Positions 1 to 8,805 of a DNA stretch of 64,000 nucleotides are shown piece by piece (within the stretch, counting starts at the first letter, position 1; each line of letters begins with the position of its first letter). Where the stretch lies: the NCBI GenBank assembly GCA_002314885.1, contig DCHT01000014.1, positions 48,815 through 112,814 on the forward strand, read 5' to 3'. A program made the position numbers and the translations under genes. Under the pieces are notes generated by a model, which made no database searches, was not told the DNA's origin, and saw only the letters and a program-made list of their open reading frames with translations. The stretch is from Bacteroidales bacterium UBA1745 (GTDB lineage Bacteria > Bacteroidota > Bacteroidia > Bacteroidales > UBA932).

Positions 1-702
1 ATCAACAGCGGATATACCCTCGAACTTAGAGGAATTACCGGTAAGTTCGGTCTTCAGTATGAGCAGAGGCTTGCTTCAGACCTCTACCTGACTGTCGGTG
101 CTACATACAGGCTTGCAACCAATGTCGGAGGATATTCGAATGTCTACAGCTATGCAGTGGCATCCGAGATTTCCGATACTCTTTCCAATCACGTTGATAC
201 CCTCAGACATACCAATAAACTGAAGTTCGGAGACGAACTGGGAGTTGGTGTATCCCTGCGCAGCGGTGAGAACTGGATGGTTGAATTCGACTATCTGCGT
301 TCGGATTGGAGAAATTCCGGATTCGATGACTATATCGGTACCAAGGTTACCGGTACAGGCGCCAACTTCACAAGCAAGGTGTCCCAGTCCTTCAGGGCAG
401 GCTTCGAATTCACCCCTAACAGAAACGATATCAGATACTATATGAAGAGGGTAAGCTACAGAGGCGGACTCTACTTCGACAGGCAGTATTATGTGATGAA
501 TGACTGCAGTGTAGATGCTGTCGGTATTACCTTGGGAATGACCCTTCCGGTGTTCAGATGGTACAACGGATTCACAATTGGTCTGGATTTTGGAAGAAAG
601 GGTAATTTCAAAGAGAGAACGATGGTCGGAGAGCACTACGCAACGATTTTCGTAGGAATGAATCTCCACGACATCTGGTTCCAGAAAGCAAGGTATAACT
701 AA
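1..702 (+). CDS. Outer-membrane beta-barrel protein, 3' part (OMPP1/FadL-like)
   Basis: The reading frame is open from base 1, so the start lies upstream; 233 codons are visible. The sequence is a run of alternating polar and aromatic/hydrophobic strands (for example LYLTVGATYRL, GLYFDRQYYV, FTIGLDFGRKGN) with short turns, as in outer-membrane barrels. It ends in strands resembling the C-terminus of Bacteroidota OMPP1/FadL-type proteins. Members of that family carry hydrophobic solutes across the outer membrane, but the substrate cannot be read from this fragment. The TPR gene starts 25 bases downstream and LptC and PpiD-like genes follow, a familiar Bacteroidales envelope cluster. The barrel nature is well supported; the exact family is an inference. 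Confidence 0.65.
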   Translation: MNSGYTLELRGITGKFGLQYEQRLASDLYLTVGATYRLATNVGGYSNVYSYAVASEISDTLSNHVDTLRHTNKLKFGDELGVGVSLRSGENWMVEFDYLRSDWRNSGFDDYIGTKVTGTGANFTSKVSQSFRAGFEFTPNRNDIRYYMKRVSYRGGLYFDRQYYVMNDCSVDAVGITLGMTLPVFRWYNGFTIGLDFGRKGNFKERTMVGEHYATIFVGMNLHDIWFQKARYN

Positions 703-727
703 AGTGTAACTTAATTTCAAGCGTAAT

Positions 728-2056
728 ATGAAAAAAATTGTTCTTCTCGCACTCACAGCCTTGATGGCGTTTAGTGGAGTAAAGGTTTTTGCTCAGGGCA
801 AGTACGGAGCAGACAGTGCTGAATGTATCAAGTACCTCTCTTATTACAAGGAGTACTACAAGCAGAAAAATTATGAGCAGTCTCTTCCTAACTGGAGGAA
901 TGCATATAGGCTTTGTCCGGCTACTGCTAACCAGACTATGCTCATCGACGGTACTACTCTTATGCGTCAGCAGATCAATAAGAATCGTAACAACTCCCTC
1001 ATCAAGGAGTCTCTCATCGATACTCTTATGACTCTTCACGACCTCAGGGCTCAGTACTATCCTAAGTATGCAGTGAGCGCCCTCAACAACAAGGGTCTCG
1101 ATATGATCAACTATATGCAGGATGAGCCTGCTGCCCTCCACAAGGGTTGCAAGGATATCATCGCCGCCAACGGAACTGAGACCAAGCCTCAGATTTTCCT
1201 CTTCGCGGTCAACTCTGCAGTTGCTCTCTACAAGGAGGGTTCAATCGATGCAGAGGAAGTGATCAACGACTATGAGGAGGCTATGGAGTACATCGCCAAG
1301 ATCGAGGCTACTACCACTGATGCAACTGCTCTCGCATCCCTTGCAAAGTCAAAGGGTGACATCGAGAACATCTTCATCGCCAGCAAGGTAGCAAGCTGCG
1401 ACAACCTCATCGAGCTCTTCACCCCTCGCTTCGCTGCTGATCCTGACAATCTTGACCTCGTTTCCAAGATCGTCAATATGATGAGCTCTACCGAGGATTG
1501 TATGGACAACGACCTCTTCCTCTCTGCTATCGCAAAGAAGAGCGAGCTCGATCCTTCATACAAGACTTCCTACCTGCTTTACAAGCTCTATTCTTCAAGG
1601 AATGACTTTGCAGCCGCTACTGCAGCTCTCGAGGCAGCTATCGCATTCGACGAGTCTGACGCAGCTCAGGACGCACAGTACCTCTATGAGCTTGGCGCAT
1701 ACAGCCTCAAGAACGGCAAGTACTCAAAGGCAGTTGATGCATCTCTCAAGGCTATCAAGCTTGACGAGTCCCTCGCAGGCAAGTGCTATATGATCTGTGG
1801 TACCGCCTGGGGTTCAGTACCTACCGGTGGCGACTACATCCAGAAGAGGGCACCTTATTGGGTAGCTGTTGATTACCTCAACAAGGCTAAGGCAGCTGAC
1901 GAGTCTCTCACCGACGAGTGCAACAGGCTCATCGCTTCTTACGCTAAGTATTATCCTGAGACTGGTGAGGCCTTTATGTACGGTGTACAGAAGGGACAGT
2001 CCTACACTATCTCTGCAGGCGGTATGACCGCTACTACTACCGTCAGGGTTCAGTAA
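728..2056 (+). CDS. Exported tetratricopeptide-repeat-like protein
   Basis: 442 aa. Residues 1-22 form a Sec signal peptide (basic MKK, hydrophobic core, cleavage after VFA). The mature part is almost entirely helical: helix pairs with TPR-like spacing near residues 35-65, 180-230 and 270-340 (for example AQYLYELGAYSLKNGKYSKA). The protein is therefore probably a periplasmic or outer-membrane-attached scaffold for protein contacts. It lies between a barrel gene and lptC with only 5 bases to lptC, suggesting co-transcription and a role in envelope assembly. No catalytic motif is visible. The start is the ATG that opens the signal peptide; an A-rich stretch but no Shine-Dalgarno precedes it. 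Confidence 0.75.
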   Translation: MKKIVLLALTALMAFSGVKVFAQGKYGADSAECIKYLSYYKEYYKQKNYEQSLPNWRNAYRLCPATANQTMLIDGTTLMRQQINKNRNNSLIKESLIDTLMTLHDLRAQYYPKYAVSALNNKGLDMINYMQDEPAALHKGCKDIIAANGTETKPQIFLFAVNSAVALYKEGSIDAEEVINDYEEAMEYIAKIEATTTDATALASLAKSKGDIENIFIASKVASCDNLIELFTPRFAADPDNLDLVSKIVNMMSSTEDCMDNDLFLSAIAKKSELDPSYKTSYLLYKLYSSRNDFAAATAALEAAIAFDESDAAQDAQYLYELGAYSLKNGKYSKAVDASLKAIKLDESLAGKCYMICGTAWGSVPTGGDYIQKRAPYWVAVDYLNKAKAADESLTDECNRLIASYAKYYPETGEAFMYGVQKGQSYTISAGGMTATTTVRVQ

Positions 2057-2061
2057 GCAGA

Positions 2062-2700
2062 TTGATACACTCGGATAACAGATTACTCTCGACTATAAAG
2101 GGACTGACCGCATTGACGGTCAGTCTCTTAGTCGTTTTATCGTGCAAAGACAAAAAGGTAGGTTCAGGGGAAACTGAATCCCAGCTGAGGCCTATCCAGG
2201 CCGTTGACAGTATGTTCGTGGTGCAGACCGAGAACGGCAGGGTAGTGTCCAGGATGGAGGCGACTCTGATGGAGCGCTACGAAACGGATTCCCTGTCCTT
2301 CGATATGTTCAAGAATGGCTTTGCCGTGTATTCATACGATGACACAGGCAACCTCGAAACAGTCATTACCGCCGAGACCGCACGTCATTACAAATTCAAT
2401 GACGGAAAGGAAAAATGGGAGGCCTTCGGAAACGTTGTGATCAAGAATGTGATCAAGAACGAAACGATGGAAACGGACACTATCTACTGGAACCGAGCTG
2501 AGGAAAAAATATATACCGACTGCTACGTCAAGATGTATTCTCCGGACGGATTTATGCAGGGTTATGGAATGCAGTCGGATGAGCACGCACGCAACTCTAT
2601 TCTGCTCAAGCCGTTCGACGGTTTCGGCTATGTGGTGCAGGATAGTACCAAAGTTGTGCTTGATTCGGCCAATTTTATGGGTCCTATACCTAAAAAATAA
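2062..2700 (+). CDS. lptC: LPS export ABC transporter periplasmic protein LptC
   Basis: 212 aa. An N-terminal hydrophobic segment ends in a lipobox (VVLSC, Cys28). LptC of the LPS transport bridge normally sits in the inner membrane and passes lipopolysaccharide to LptA. The rest has the LptC beta-jellyroll pattern: a conserved segment around FKNGFAVYSYDD, then ITAETARHYKFNDGKEKWEA, GNVVIKN and the EKIYTDCYVKMYSPDG strand. The only start that keeps the whole export signal is TTG at 2062, five bases after the stop of the TPR gene; the next ATG in frame lies beyond the lipobox. The TTG start and short spacing suggest translational coupling. Bacteroides often has a CorC-like gene between lptC and the foldase gene; none is present here. 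Confidence 0.82.
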   Translation: MIHSDNRLLSTIKGLTALTVSLLVVLSCKDKKVGSGETESQLRPIQAVDSMFVVQTENGRVVSRMEATLMERYETDSLSFDMFKNGFAVYSYDDTGNLETVITAETARHYKFNDGKEKWEAFGNVVIKNVIKNETMETDTIYWNRAEEKIYTDCYVKMYSPDGFMQGYGMQSDEHARNSILLKPFDGFGYVVQDSTKVVLDSANFMGPIPKK

Positions 2701-2770
2701 TGCCGATTGCCGATTTTTTCTTATCTTCGCACCCCAATCGTTTATCGAAAAACAAAAAAACTAACACAAT

Positions 2771-4735
2771 ATGGCGGCTTTAGAAACCATCAGAACTAAA
2801 TTCGGAGTGCTGATCTCTGTGATCATCGCTCTTTCACTTCTCATTTTCATCCTCGACAACGACACCATTATGAAGTGGTTCAGCGGCGATAACGCAAAGG
2901 CTCATCAGGTAGCTGTTATCGACGGTCAGACCGTTACCATCGAGGAGTTCCAGACAGAAATCGAGTCACTCAAGTCTCTCTACGGCGGTGCTAGCAGCGC
3001 TGAGGTGGAGAAGAGCGTAAGGGAGCAGGCTTGGCAGAGCGTAATCGACAAGTACCTCTTCGTGAAGAACGCAGAGGCTGCAGGCATCAAGGTTGGTACC
3101 GCAGAGCTCGTTGACCTTACCTCCGGTGACCACATCTCTCCTATCATCTCCCAGAACTTCGCTTCTACTGAGGACCTCAGGTCTTTCATCAGCCAGAACG
3201 AGGAAGGATGGTCAAACATCCAGGATATGATCCGCAACCAGCAGTACTACAACAAGTACAACGCTCTCTTCGTTAACAGCTACGTTGTGAACCCTCTTAT
3301 GCTCAACAGGGCTATCGAGGAGAACAATGTTACCGCTGACGTGGATTTCGTAACCGTTCCTTTCGGTTATGTAGTCGACACCACCGTCAACGTATCTTCT
3401 TCAGAGATCAAGAAGTACTACAAGGAGCACAAGAGATTCTTCAAGCAGCAGGAGTCCCGCGACCTCGAGTATGTTGTCATCGATATCGTTCCTTCACAGA
3501 GCGACATCGCTGCAGCAGAAGAGGAGTTCAATGCTCTTTACGAGGAATTCAGGGCAGCTGAGAACGTGAAGAACTTCCTTCTCAGGAACAGCTCCGAGGA
3601 GAACTACACCGGCCGCTGGTACAAGGCTGGAGAGCTCAACAGCGTTTCAAGGGAGGTCAATGCATACGCTTTCGAAAGCAATGCAGCCATCTCACAGATC
3701 ATCAAGAACGGTGAGTCTTTCCTTGCAGCACGCGTCGTTGCTACCGCCAACCGTCCTGAGACCGTTACCGTGAAGATCGTCCCTATGGGCGAGGAGACCA
3801 CTCTCACCCCTGCAGTCCTCGCTGACCTCGAGGCTTCCCAGACTCTGGATATGACCCAGGATCAGATGATCGCAGGTACTGACGTGCTCTTCACCACCAG
3901 GGTTAACCAGGCAGTCATCATCGAGTCCGCTATGTATGGCAAGCTCGCTGCAAAGGTTGTTTCCGCTTCTGCTCCTGTCCTTATGAAGCAGGTTGCAGTA
4001 CTCAAGAGGAGCGCAGTTACCAGCAATGAGACCATCTCCGGTTTCTATGCTCAGGCAAACGCAATCACCAGCCGCGCAAACGGCAAGTATGAGAACTTCA
4101 AGACTGTCTGCGACACTATGGGTTACTATGTACACCCTGCAAACAAGGTTGCAAGAAGCAACGAGAGGTATGGCAACATCGACAATGCACGCGAGGTTAC
4201 CAACTGGGCATTCAAGGCAAAGAAGGGTCAGGTTTCCGACATCATCACCATCAACCAGAGGAACTTCGTTGTAGCTGCCCTCACCGGTACTCACAAGGAA
4301 GGCTATCAGCCAATCGCTGAGGTTTCCAGCCAGATCAAGGACGTTCTCTACAATGAGAAGGCCGGCGAGAAGAAGGCTGCTGAGATCAAGGATCAGGTTG
4401 CAGGTATGGTTTCCCTCGAGGAGATTGCTGAGAATCTCGGTACTACCGTAAGTCACAATGACGGCATCGCATTCGCATCTATGGATTCACAGGCTCTCGA
4501 TCCTGCATTCATCGGTGCAGTGGCATCTGCTGAGGAAGGTGAGCTCACCGGCCCGGTAGCAGGTTCATACGCTGTATATATCTTCCGTGTAAACAGCCGT
4601 GACACCGGCGCTTTCTACACTGAGGATGACGCAAAAGCTTATGCTAACCGTATGATGCAGTACTCACTCCAGACCATCCTTCCAGTTATGATGGATGACG
4701 CTGACGTGAAGGATAACAGGGCCCGTTTCTTCTAG
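2771..4735 (+). CDS. PpiD/SurA-type periplasmic peptidyl-prolyl isomerase
   Basis: 654 aa. One transmembrane segment at residues 11-28 anchors the protein in the inner membrane, with the bulk in the periplasm. A SurA_N-like helical region follows (IDGQTVTIEEFQTEIESLKS to about residue 230), then a parvulin-like region (around TNWAFKAKKGQVSDIITINQ) and a C-terminal helical part. This is the usual plan of Bacteroidota PpiD-like foldases, which help outer-membrane proteins fold; the 650-720 aa length is typical. A 70-base gap precedes it, with A-rich sequence before the ATG. It ends the envelope cluster, and a bidirectional terminator follows directly. PpiD-type proteins can be catalytically weak, so chaperone function is as likely as isomerase activity. 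Confidence 0.85.
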   Translation: MAALETIRTKFGVLISVIIALSLLIFILDNDTIMKWFSGDNAKAHQVAVIDGQTVTIEEFQTEIESLKSLYGGASSAEVEKSVREQAWQSVIDKYLFVKNAEAAGIKVGTAELVDLTSGDHISPIISQNFASTEDLRSFISQNEEGWSNIQDMIRNQQYYNKYNALFVNSYVVNPLMLNRAIEENNVTADVDFVTVPFGYVVDTTVNVSSSEIKKYYKEHKRFFKQQESRDLEYVVIDIVPSQSDIAAAEEEFNALYEEFRAAENVKNFLLRNSSEENYTGRWYKAGELNSVSREVNAYAFESNAAISQIIKNGESFLAARVVATANRPETVTVKIVPMGEETTLTPAVLADLEASQTLDMTQDQMIAGTDVLFTTRVNQAVIIESAMYGKLAAKVVSASAPVLMKQVAVLKRSAVTSNETISGFYAQANAITSRANGKYENFKTVCDTMGYYVHPANKVARSNERYGNIDNAREVTNWAFKAKKGQVSDIITINQRNFVVAALTGTHKEGYQPIAEVSSQIKDVLYNEKAGEKKAAEIKDQVAGMVSLEEIAENLGTTVSHNDGIAFASMDSQALDPAFIGAVASAEEGELTGPVAGSYAVYIFRVNSRDTGAFYTEDDAKAYANRMMQYSLQTILPVMMDDADVKDNRARFF

Positions 4736-4756
4736 GCCAATAGAACTAAACTAACC

Positions 4757-4790
4757 AAAAAAGGCTGATCTCGAAGATCAGCCTTTTTTT
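4757..4790. terminator. Bidirectional rho-independent terminator
   Basis: A perfect 9-bp stem (GGCTGATCT / AGATCAGCC, 4763-4771 and 4775-4783) with a 3-base loop is flanked by six A on the left and seven T on the right, so it works on both strands. It lies between the convergent ppiD-like gene and ychF; its T-tract overlaps the ychF stop codon. Confidence 0.92.
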
Positions 4791-5892
4791 ATACATTGAA
4801 GAGAAAATGCATTATGTCGCCATCCTGGACGATATACTCTTTTCCTTCGATGCCGAGCTTGCCGGCGGCGCGGCAGGCTGATTCTGATTTGAGGGAAACG
4901 AAGTCGTCGTATTTGATGACCTCTGCACGGATGAAGCCCTTTTCGAAGTCAGTGTGGATGACGCCGGCGGCCTTAGGTGCCTTGTCGCCCTTGCGTATGG
5001 TCCACGCGCGGCACTCGTCTGCGCCTGCTGTGAAGAAGGTCTGGAGACCGAGGAGACTGTATGCGCTCTGGATGAGCCTTACTACGCCCGGTTCTTCGAG
5101 TCCCATTTCCTCAAGGAACATCTGCTTCTCGTCGTAATCTTCGAATTCTGCGATGTCAGATTCGGTCTTTGCGGCCAGTATGAGCACTTCAGCGTCCTCA
5201 TCCTTCACTGCCTCCCTTACGGCGTCTACATAGGCGTTTCCGTTGGCTGCAGAGCCTTCATCCACGTTGCAGACATAGAGTACTGGCTTGTTGGTGAGGA
5301 GATAGAGCTCCTTTGCGATCTGCTCTTCTTCCTGGTTCTCCATCTTGACGGTCCTGCAGGAGAGTCCCTGAACGAGGGCGTCCTTGTAGCGGAGGAGGAT
5401 TTCGCAGAGTTTCTTGGCAGTCTTGTCGTTGCCTACCTGAGCCTGCTTCTGAACTTTTGCGAGCCTGTTTTCAACGGTTTCGAGGTCCTTGAGCTGGAGT
5501 TCCATATCAATGACTTCCTTGTCGCGCACAGGATCTACGCTGCCGTCTACGTGGATGATGTTGCCGTCGTCGAAGCAGCGGAGCACGTGCAGGACTGCGT
5601 CGCATTCACGGATGTTTGCGAGGAACTGGTTGCCGAGTCCTTCACCCCTGCTTGCGCCCTTTACGAGGCCTGCGATGTCGACGATCTCGACGGTGGCAGG
5701 AATGGTCCTTTCAGGTTTGCAGATGTCCGTAAGGACGTCCAGACGCTTGTCGGGCACCATAGTGGAGCCTACGTTTGGCTCGATGGTGCAGAAAGGGAAG
5801 TTGGCGCTCTGCGCCTTGGATGAACTTATACAGTTGAAGAGGGTGGACTTACCTACGTTCGGGAGTCCTACGATTCCGCATTTAAGTGACAT
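4789..5892 (-). CDS. ychF: Redox-regulated ATPase/GTPase YchF (Ola1/Obg-like)
   Basis: 367 aa, the usual length for the family. The P-loop ([12 protein letters not shown]) starts within ten residues of the N-terminus. The switch II motif is [17 protein letters not shown], and the G4-equivalent motif is NVDE, the NxxE variant that gives YchF/Ola1 its preference for ATP. A C-terminal TGS domain ends in DIMHFLFNV. YchF binds ribosomes and affects the oxidative stress response. The frame extends 17 codons further upstream, but the ATG at 5892 gives the conserved MSLKCGIVG start and leaves room for the promoter element at 5921-5928. The gene is monocistronic and converges on the ppiD-like gene. 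Confidence 0.95.
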   Translation of the reverse strand: MSLKCGIVGLPNVGKSTLFNCISSSKAQSANFPFCTIEPNVGSTMVPDKRLDVLTDICKPERTIPATVEIVDIAGLVKGASRGEGLGNQFLANIRECDAVLHVLRCFDDGNIIHVDGSVDPVRDKEVIDMELQLKDLETVENRLAKVQKQAQVGNDKTAKKLCEILLRYKDALVQGLSCRTVKMENQEEEQIAKELYLLTNKPVLYVCNVDEGSAANGNAYVDAVREAVKDEDAEVLILAAKTESDIAEFEDYDEKQMFLEEMGLEEPGVVRLIQSAYSLLGLQTFFTAGADECRAWTIRKGDKAPKAAGVIHTDFEKGFIRAEVIKYDDFVSLKSESACRAAGKLGIEGKEYIVQDGDIMHFLFNV

Positions 5893-5920
5893 TTCTGATA
5901 AATTGTATGTTAATACGCGG

Positions 5921-5928
5921 CAAAGATA
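5921..5928 (-). promoter_or_regulatory. Bacteroidota -7 element upstream of ychF
   Basis: CAAAGATA on the plus strand reads TATCTTTG on the minus strand, an exact match to TAnnTTTG, 29 bases before the ychF ATG. I see no TTG at the expected -33 distance, so the match is partial. Confidence 0.5.
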
Positions 5929-5961
5929 CCATTTATCAGTCAAATTCCGTAATTTGGTGCT

Positions 5962-6879
5962 ATGAAAAGATATGTGCTGGTGATTGTGGGGATTTTTCTG
6001 GCCGTCTTTGGTGCTTCTGCACAGCAGGATTCCTTGCTGGTGCTTTTCTGGAATGTCGAAAACTTCTATGACTACAAGGTCAATGCGGATCGTGGATGGT
6101 CCGCCAGGCGCTTCTATGCCAAGGTCGGAGCAGTCACCAAGACCCTGCTCTGGTCGGCGGATCAGCTGGGGCAGCTGCCCGATGCCGTGGGCTTTGCGGA
6201 ACTCGAAGACGCATACGTGCTGAAGCAGTTGTGCTACTCTGATGAACTGCGGAAATATGGCTACTCATACATCCATTTTGACTCTCCGGATCCCAGGGGA
6301 ATAGATGTGGGTCTGCTCTATCGCAAGAGCCGCTTGAAGCCTGTTTCCGCCCGTCCGGTACGTATAGCCGAATTCCGCACCAGAGATATTCTCGTGGCCG
6401 ATTTTGAGACTACCAGCGGCGACACTTTGCACCTGATTGTCAATCATCATCCGTCCAAATATGGAGGCGCCGGAACCGACGACCGACGCAAGGTCGCGAT
6501 GCGCGTCCTGAAGGGTATATGCGACTCGCTTTCAACGTCGGGAACTTGTCGCCGTACCGTAGCAGTCGGGGATTTCAACGACACTCCGGACGGCGGTGCA
6601 TTTCCTATCATCAAAGGCGTTCTGGACAATCTGGCGGAGGTTCCGTTCAATAGGGGAGAGGGCACTATACGCTATGACGGAAAATGGGAACTGATCGATA
6701 TGATAATGGTGTCGGACGACTTGTCTGATACCGAAATGAAGATACTTTATCCCCCGTTTCTGATGACCAGGGATACCGCACATTCGGGGGAGAAACCCCT
6801 CCGAACTTATTCGGGTCCGCGCTATCTGGGAGGCGTCAGCGACCATTTGCCAGTAGCAGCTAAATTGTATATAAAATAA
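5962..6879 (+). CDS. Exported endonuclease/exonuclease/phosphatase-family protein
   Basis: 305 aa with a signal peptide (residues 1-20, cleaved after ASA). It carries the full set of EEP-fold motifs: [10 protein letters not shown] (metal-binding Asn/Glu), [20 protein letters not shown] (catalytic Asp and Asn) and C-terminal SDHLP with the catalytic His. The fold includes DNase I-like nucleases and phosphodiesterases acting on phospholipids or nucleotides. Export and the Bacteroidota context suggest a secreted nuclease or phosphodiesterase; the substrate cannot be read. It lies alone between divergent ychF and the galK promoter. The catalytic motifs look intact. Confidence 0.88.
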   Translation: MKRYVLVIVGIFLAVFGASAQQDSLLVLFWNVENFYDYKVNADRGWSARRFYAKVGAVTKTLLWSADQLGQLPDAVGFAELEDAYVLKQLCYSDELRKYGYSYIHFDSPDPRGIDVGLLYRKSRLKPVSARPVRIAEFRTRDILVADFETTSGDTLHLIVNHHPSKYGGAGTDDRRKVAMRVLKGICDSLSTSGTCRRTVAVGDFNDTPDGGAFPIIKGVLDNLAEVPFNRGEGTIRYDGKWELIDMIMVSDDLSDTEMKILYPPFLMTRDTAHSGEKPLRTYSGPRYLGGVSDHLPVAAKLYIK

Positions 6880-6893
6880 AATTTATATCTTTG
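6865..6893 (+). promoter_or_regulatory. Promoter of galK
   Basis: TTG at 6865-6867, an 18-base spacer and TATCTTTG at 6886-6893 match the Bacteroidota sigma-ABfr consensus. The site overlaps the last codons and stop of the nuclease gene and leaves a leader of about 55 bases before the galK ATG. Confidence 0.7.
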
Positions 6894-6954
6894 AGGGATT
6901 TCGTACGTGTGCGAAATAGCTTTAAGGCGACAAATACTAATAATTAACAATAAA

Positions 6955-8100
6955 ATGAAAACCAGAATCGCTGAGAAATTCAGCACCCTCTTTGCTACCG
7001 AAGGCGAGTTCTTCGCTTCCGCAGGCCGTATCAACCTCATTGGTGAACATACTGACTACAATGGTGGATATGTATTCCCAGGCGCAATCGACAAAGGCAT
7101 TATGGCCGAGATTGCACTTAACGGAACCGACAAGGTTCGCGCATTCTCCCTTGATATGGATGAATATGTCGAATTCGGCCTCAACGAAGAGGATAAGCCT
7201 CACCAGAGCTGGGCTTGCTACATCTTCGGCGTCTGCCGCGAGACTATCAAGCGCGGTGGAAAGGTTGCTGGTTTCAACACCGTATTCGCAGGTGACGTTC
7301 CGCTTGGCGCAGGCCTTTCTTCATCAGCAGCCCTTGAGAGCACCTTCGCATACGCAATCAATGAACTGAACGCCAATGGCATCGACAAGTTCGAACTCGC
7401 CAAGATCGGTCAGAGCACCGAGCACAACTACTGCGGCGTGAAGTGCGGTATTATGGATCAGTTCGCTTCCTGCTTCGGCAAGGAGGGCAGCCTCATCCGT
7501 CTCAACTGCAAGACCCTCGAGTACAAGTACTTCCCATTCAATCCGGAAGGTTACAGGCTCGTCCTCGTGGATTCCTGCGTAAAGCACGAACTCGCATCTT
7601 CAGCATACAACAAGCGCCGTCAGTCCTGCGAGAATGCAGCTGCTGCCATCAGGAAGAACCATCCTGAGGTAGAGTTCCTCAGTGACGCAAAGAGGCTCTG
7701 GCTCGACGAGGTTCGCGAAGAGATCCCACAGGAGGACTTCCTCCGTGCAGAATACGTCATCGGTGAGGTACAGAGGGTACTTGACGTCTGCGACGCCCTC
7801 GAGCGCGGCGACTATGAGACTGTAGGTGAGATGATGTATCAGACTCACTTCGGACTCAGCAAGCTCTATGAGGTTTCCTGCGAAGAGCTCGACTTCCTCA
7901 ACAAGCTCGCACGCAAGATGGATGTCACTGGTTCACGCGTAATGGGCGGCGGCTTCGGCGGTTGCACCATCAACCTCGTGAAGGCTGAGCTCTATCAGGA
8001 TTTCGTTGACACCGCTATCCAGAAGTTCACCGAGCGCTTCGGTCACGCTCCAAAGATCTACGACGTTGTAATTTCCGACGGAGCACGCAAGCTTCAGTAA
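6955..8100 (+). CDS. galK: Galactokinase
   Basis: 381 aa, the normal length. It phosphorylates alpha-D-galactose at C1, the entry step of the Leloir pathway. Visible signatures are the galactokinase motif (GRINLIGEHTDYNGG, residues 24-38), the GHMP-kinase ATP loop (PLGAGLSSSAA, residues 116-126) and the C-terminal GHMP motif VMGGGFGGCTINLV. The open frame continues 16 codons upstream from a GTG, but the ATG at 6955 gives the standard N-terminus and is preceded by the A-rich leader typical of this genome. The pathway partner galM lies about 12 kb away on the other strand, so the gal genes are not in one operon here. A CpXC protein gene follows 3 bases after the stop. Confidence 0.96.
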   Translation: MKTRIAEKFSTLFATEGEFFASAGRINLIGEHTDYNGGYVFPGAIDKGIMAEIALNGTDKVRAFSLDMDEYVEFGLNEEDKPHQSWACYIFGVCRETIKRGGKVAGFNTVFAGDVPLGAGLSSSAALESTFAYAINELNANGIDKFELAKIGQSTEHNYCGVKCGIMDQFASCFGKEGSLIRLNCKTLEYKYFPFNPEGYRLVLVDSCVKHELASSAYNKRRQSCENAAAAIRKNHPEVEFLSDAKRLWLDEVREEIPQEDFLRAEYVIGEVQRVLDVCDALERGDYETVGEMMYQTHFGLSKLYEVSCEELDFLNKLARKMDVTGSRVMGGGFGGCTINLVKAELYQDFVDTAIQKFTERFGHAPKIYDVVISDGARKLQ

Positions 8101-8103
8101 TAT

Positions 8104-8763
8104 ATGTCTATAGTAAAGGAAACCGAAGTCCGTTGCTCCAAGTGCGGAGCTGCCCACTCGTTCAAGGTTTACCGCAGCATCAATGTTGCGGAGAACCCTG
8201 AATTGAAGGACAGCGTGAAGGACGGTTCCATCTTTGTCTGGGAATGTCCCGACTGCGGTCAGAAGAACCTCGCCAAATACGAGACCCTCTACCACGATCC
8301 GGCATCCAAGACTATGATCTGGCTGCTGCCTACGGGCAATGTCCAGGCTTCAGAGATGGCTGCCATCACCAACCACACCAAGGCTATGGGCGGATATCGT
8401 CTGCGTCGTGTGAGCGACATCGGTTCCCTTATGGAGAAACTGCTTATTTTCGAGGCCGGTCTGGATGACGTGGTGGTCGAGATGTGCAAGTATGTGACCA
8501 AGGCCGAAATGGCCGCCAAGGCGGGAGAAGAGAGGGCTCAGGAGATAATCTCGATGCCTATGCACTTCTACCGCGTCGGCGAACACGAGGGTCAGAAATA
8601 CTTCACCCTGTCCTTCCCGGACAATGGGAAGATGGTCGGCTGCAACATCGGCTACAACGTCTATGAGGACTGCCTCGGAATATTGAGCCGAAATCCATCG
8701 ATAACACCGGAGGAGGGTTTCGCAAAGGTGGATTCCGAATGGCTCCTCTCCATAATGCAGTAA
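8104..8763 (+). CDS. CpXC-domain protein
   Basis: 219 aa, cytoplasmic, with no signal peptide. The N-terminal third is a zinc-ribbon-like CpXC region: a CSKC pair near residues 11-14 and a CPDC pair near residue 46, separated by polar residues. The remainder is a mixed alpha/beta domain with no catalytic motif I recognise. CpXC proteins are widespread but functionally uncharacterised; the cysteine pairs suggest metal binding. The gene begins 3 bases after galK and was probably co-transcribed with it, although nothing in the sequence links it to galactose metabolism. Confidence 0.75.
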   Translation: MSIVKETEVRCSKCGAAHSFKVYRSINVAENPELKDSVKDGSIFVWECPDCGQKNLAKYETLYHDPASKTMIWLLPTGNVQASEMAAITNHTKAMGGYRLRRVSDIGSLMEKLLIFEAGLDDVVVEMCKYVTKAEMAAKAGEERAQEIISMPMHFYRVGEHEGQKYFTLSFPDNGKMVGCNIGYNVYEDCLGILSRNPSITPEEGFAKVDSEWLLSIMQ

Positions 8764-8805
8764 AACTTCAATCAATAATACATTAACCCAAACAACTTAA
8801 ACAAA

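Noticed and set aside
2701..2770. Promoter-like TATCTTCG at 2722-2729 before the PpiD-like gene
   Set aside because: It deviates from TAnnTTTG by one base and lacks a well-spaced TTG; too weak to list as a feature.
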